A stretch of DNA of 64,000 nt from Mucilaginibacter ginsenosidivorax. GTDB taxonomy: Bacteria > Bacteroidota > Bacteroidia > Sphingobacteriales > Sphingobacteriaceae. Below are positions 62,545 to 64,000 of this stretch, one piece after another. Positions within the stretch are counted from its first letter, which is position 1. Each line of letters opens with the position of its first letter. The stretch lies in the NCBI RefSeq assembly GCF_007971525.1, contig NZ_CP042437.1, forward strand, positions 6,696,001 through 6,760,000, given 5' to 3'. The position numbers were made by a program, and so were the translations under genes. Below the pieces are notes generated by a model. It was not told the origin of the DNA. It saw only the letters and a program-made list of their open reading frames with translations, and made no database searches.

Positions 62545-62696
62545 AGTCAAGAATTAAGATTTTTGGAGCAACGGCCAAAGAAAAAAAGCAACCTGTAATA
62601 ATCTGTCCGTGTTCACTTAAAGGCTAATTTAAAAACACAAACAATCCGCAAGGTGAAGCTGTCTTGATTCTTGACTCTAATATCTTGACTCTGTCG
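62545..62696. repeat. Word-hairpin repeat (AGAGTCAAGAATTAAGAT words)
   Basis: The left part AGAGTCAAGAATTAAGAT begins at 62543 and overlaps the tsaB stop. The right part CTTGATTCTTGACTCTAATA and TCTTGACTCTGTCG ends at 62694. The halves are imperfect complements across about 90 bp between convergent genes. Confidence 0.65.
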
Positions 62697-64000
62697 TTAA
62701 TTGCCTGTTTTAAATAATCGTCCCCACAGCCTTCCAAAAAAGCCTTTTTCGCCCATCGGGATATAACTTGAATTCATGGGATGCTCAATCACCGCGCCGA
62801 ATTTCAACGAGAAACCAAGAAATATGTCCATACCTGAGTAGGTGCCAATATGATCTATCTGGGTTTGATTGCCCAGCGCCGCAAATGCAAGCCTGCCCGT
62901 GTTAATAAGCCTCTCGGTACCTCCGTATACTTCAAAGTTAGGCGTTTTATACATCAACTGGGCACCTACATTAAATAGCTTCATATCATCATAACTGGCC
63001 GTAATGGTGGCGGTATAGTTTTGATATTGCACATGGTTCACCAGCGCCGCGGTAAAGCCCGTAAACCAAAACTCTTTTGAGCCTATCAGCGTTGGCGTGT
63101 ATTTAAAATTGTTGTCGTAATCTATCCAGTAGGTTTTCGACGCGCTCAACTCGCCCCTTGCATTTGTTTTTGTAGTGAACGAGCCAATTTTTGACATCGC
63201 TTCAGTACTTCTGAATAGCTTAATTACCGCATTGTATATGCTATCTTCACGGTGGCCCGACGCTAATCCGGTTATGGTTGTAGTATTATCAAAATTTGAA
63301 GCAAGCGAACGGCTGCTCCAGTGTATAAAGCCTAAATCTTTAATATTGGCCTGTATGGTTATTTTGTCGTCGGTTATGTACGATGTTCCAATGGTTATTG
63401 AAGCACCCGGGCTGCGGAAGTTGGGTAGGTAATCATGCGCCGATGGCTGACCCGGTATGTAGCTTGAATAATAGCGGCCGCGCATGCTAAGGGTAGCCTG
63501 GTTGTTAACCGAATCAAACACAGCGTGCGAACCTGTAATATCAAATTTTGAATATTTTACGCCTAACAAAGCACTCAGCTTAAAACCAAATGCAAACTGT
63601 TTGTTTATGCGTTCGCGGTACGAGTAGCTGATCTGGTTATAGGTTTGTAATTGAAAATGATTGTTAAAAATATCATCATAAGGGTTGCCTTTAAAGTTGG
63701 CAACATTATCAAACAACGCAATAGTTTCATCGGATACCAGGCCGCGGCTTTCTGCTTTTAATTGGTACGAAAAGCCCATTTCCACATCGCCATTAAGACT
63801 TGTGAACGATTTAAGCATAATGCCGTAGGCATTAACATTGGCATTAAAATGATTGTACTTGCTTTTACCAATTTGAAGTGACGATGCTTTATAAGTTGGA
63901 GTACTGGAAAAAAGCCTGTTTTTAAGCGCCTGTTGAATATCTCCCGTTACATAAGCGTTTGCGCCAAAGTTTGGTAAAAAAAAGTTAAATGCGTATTGCC
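62697..64000 (-). CDS. Outer-membrane beta-barrel protein, DUF5723-like, 5' part outside window
   Basis: The frame stays open to the right edge (…YAFNFFLPNFGANAYVTGDI…), so the gene begins beyond 64000. The ATG at 63818 is internal. The visible ~434 residues are rich in alternating beta strands with aromatic residues, ending GFFGRLWGRLFKTGN. The pattern is that of DUF5723 / PorV-like Bacteroidota outer-membrane proteins. Function unknown. Confidence 0.8.
   Translation of the reverse strand, partial: QYAFNFFLPNFGANAYVTGDIQQALKNRLFSSTPTYKASSLQIGKSKYNHFNANVNAYGIMLKSFTSLNGDVEMGFSYQLKAESRGLVSDETIALFDNVANFKGNPYDDIFNNHFQLQTYNQISYSYRERINKQFAFGFKLSALLGVKYSKFDITGSHAVFDSVNNQATLSMRGRYYSSYIPGQPSAHDYLPNFRSPGASITIGTSYITDDKITIQANIKDLGFIHWSSRSLASNFDNTTTITGLASGHREDSIYNAVIKLFRSTEAMSKIGSFTTKTNARGELSASKTYWIDYDNNFKYTPTLIGSKEFWFTGFTAALVNHVQYQNYTATITASYDDMKLFNVGAQLMYKTPNFEVYGGTERLINTGRLAFAALGNQTQIDHIGTYSGMDIFLGFSLKFGAVIEHPMNSSYIPMGEKGFFGRLWGRLFKTGN

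Overview
The window reads as a chromosome segment of a Bacteroidota member of the Sphingobacteriaceae type (Mucilaginibacter or Pedobacter-like). Signs of this are the TAnnTTTG-type -7 promoter elements, the near absence of Shine-Dalgarno sequences, a type IX secretion cargo with its PorP/SprF partner, GH97 and GH106 glycosidases, a hybrid-style beta-propeller sensor kinase, a cbb3 oxidase whose CcoN and CcoO are fused, and several families of intergenic palindromic repeats. Genus is inferred, not proven. Both window edges cut a gene: a histidine kinase at the left and an outer-membrane protein at the right.

Positions 1-22468 form a low-oxygen / redox region. A kinase and a response regulator with a CRP/FNR-type DNA-binding output (REC-cNMP-HTH) are followed by ldhA-like dehydrogenase and hemN, a small membrane protein with adhP, a DUF1275 protein, the complete cbb3 oxidase set (ccoNO, ccoQ, ccoP, ccoG, ccoH, a TauE/DsbD-like protein, ccoS, ccoI), a DUF2249-ScdA_N-hemerythrin iron-centre repair protein, an unassigned nitronate-monooxygenase-like protein and a cluster of three tandem-domain universal stress proteins. 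By eye I found a shared promoter architecture in this region: a distal TGAy-N4-rTCA (FNR-like) box centred exactly 51.5 bp before the first base of the -7 element at five promoters, with a weaker second box exactly 22 bp further downstream. At two divergent gene pairs the same grid serves, or may serve, both directions. The linked regulator has the E-x-x-S-R recognition-helix pattern of FNR, so it is the obvious candidate to bind these sites. This is the main candidate for an undescribed system here.

Positions 22802-40112 hold an alpha-L-rhamnosidase-like GH106, a propeller sensor kinase with its NarL-type regulator, a PAS-LuxR regulator, an RRM RNA-binding protein, a LytS-type kinase interrupted by one in-frame TAG with its LytTR regulator, a CocE-type hydrolase, class I fructose-bisphosphate aldolase, a DPP-IV-like S9 peptidase and a GNAT acetyltransferase. 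Positions 40528-51502 hold a heterodimeric ABC exporter, a RAYT transposase flanked by its palindromes, GH97, a Nudix-fold regulator, and a 7TMR-DISM kinase divergent from a receiver-only protein. Positions 51600-64000 hold the PKD/T9SS cargo and PorP/SprF, rpoN, mscL, a C39-like lipoprotein, a ChaN-like protein, the rpmH-rnpA-yidD cluster, tsaB and a partial outer-membrane protein.

The intergenic space is rich in repeats: short-arm REP-like inverted repeats, a composite element present at two loci, a three-layer nested palindrome, and a striking class of hairpins built from a short word repeated with variations, where the word differs from locus to locus. No tRNA, rRNA or CRISPR array was seen.
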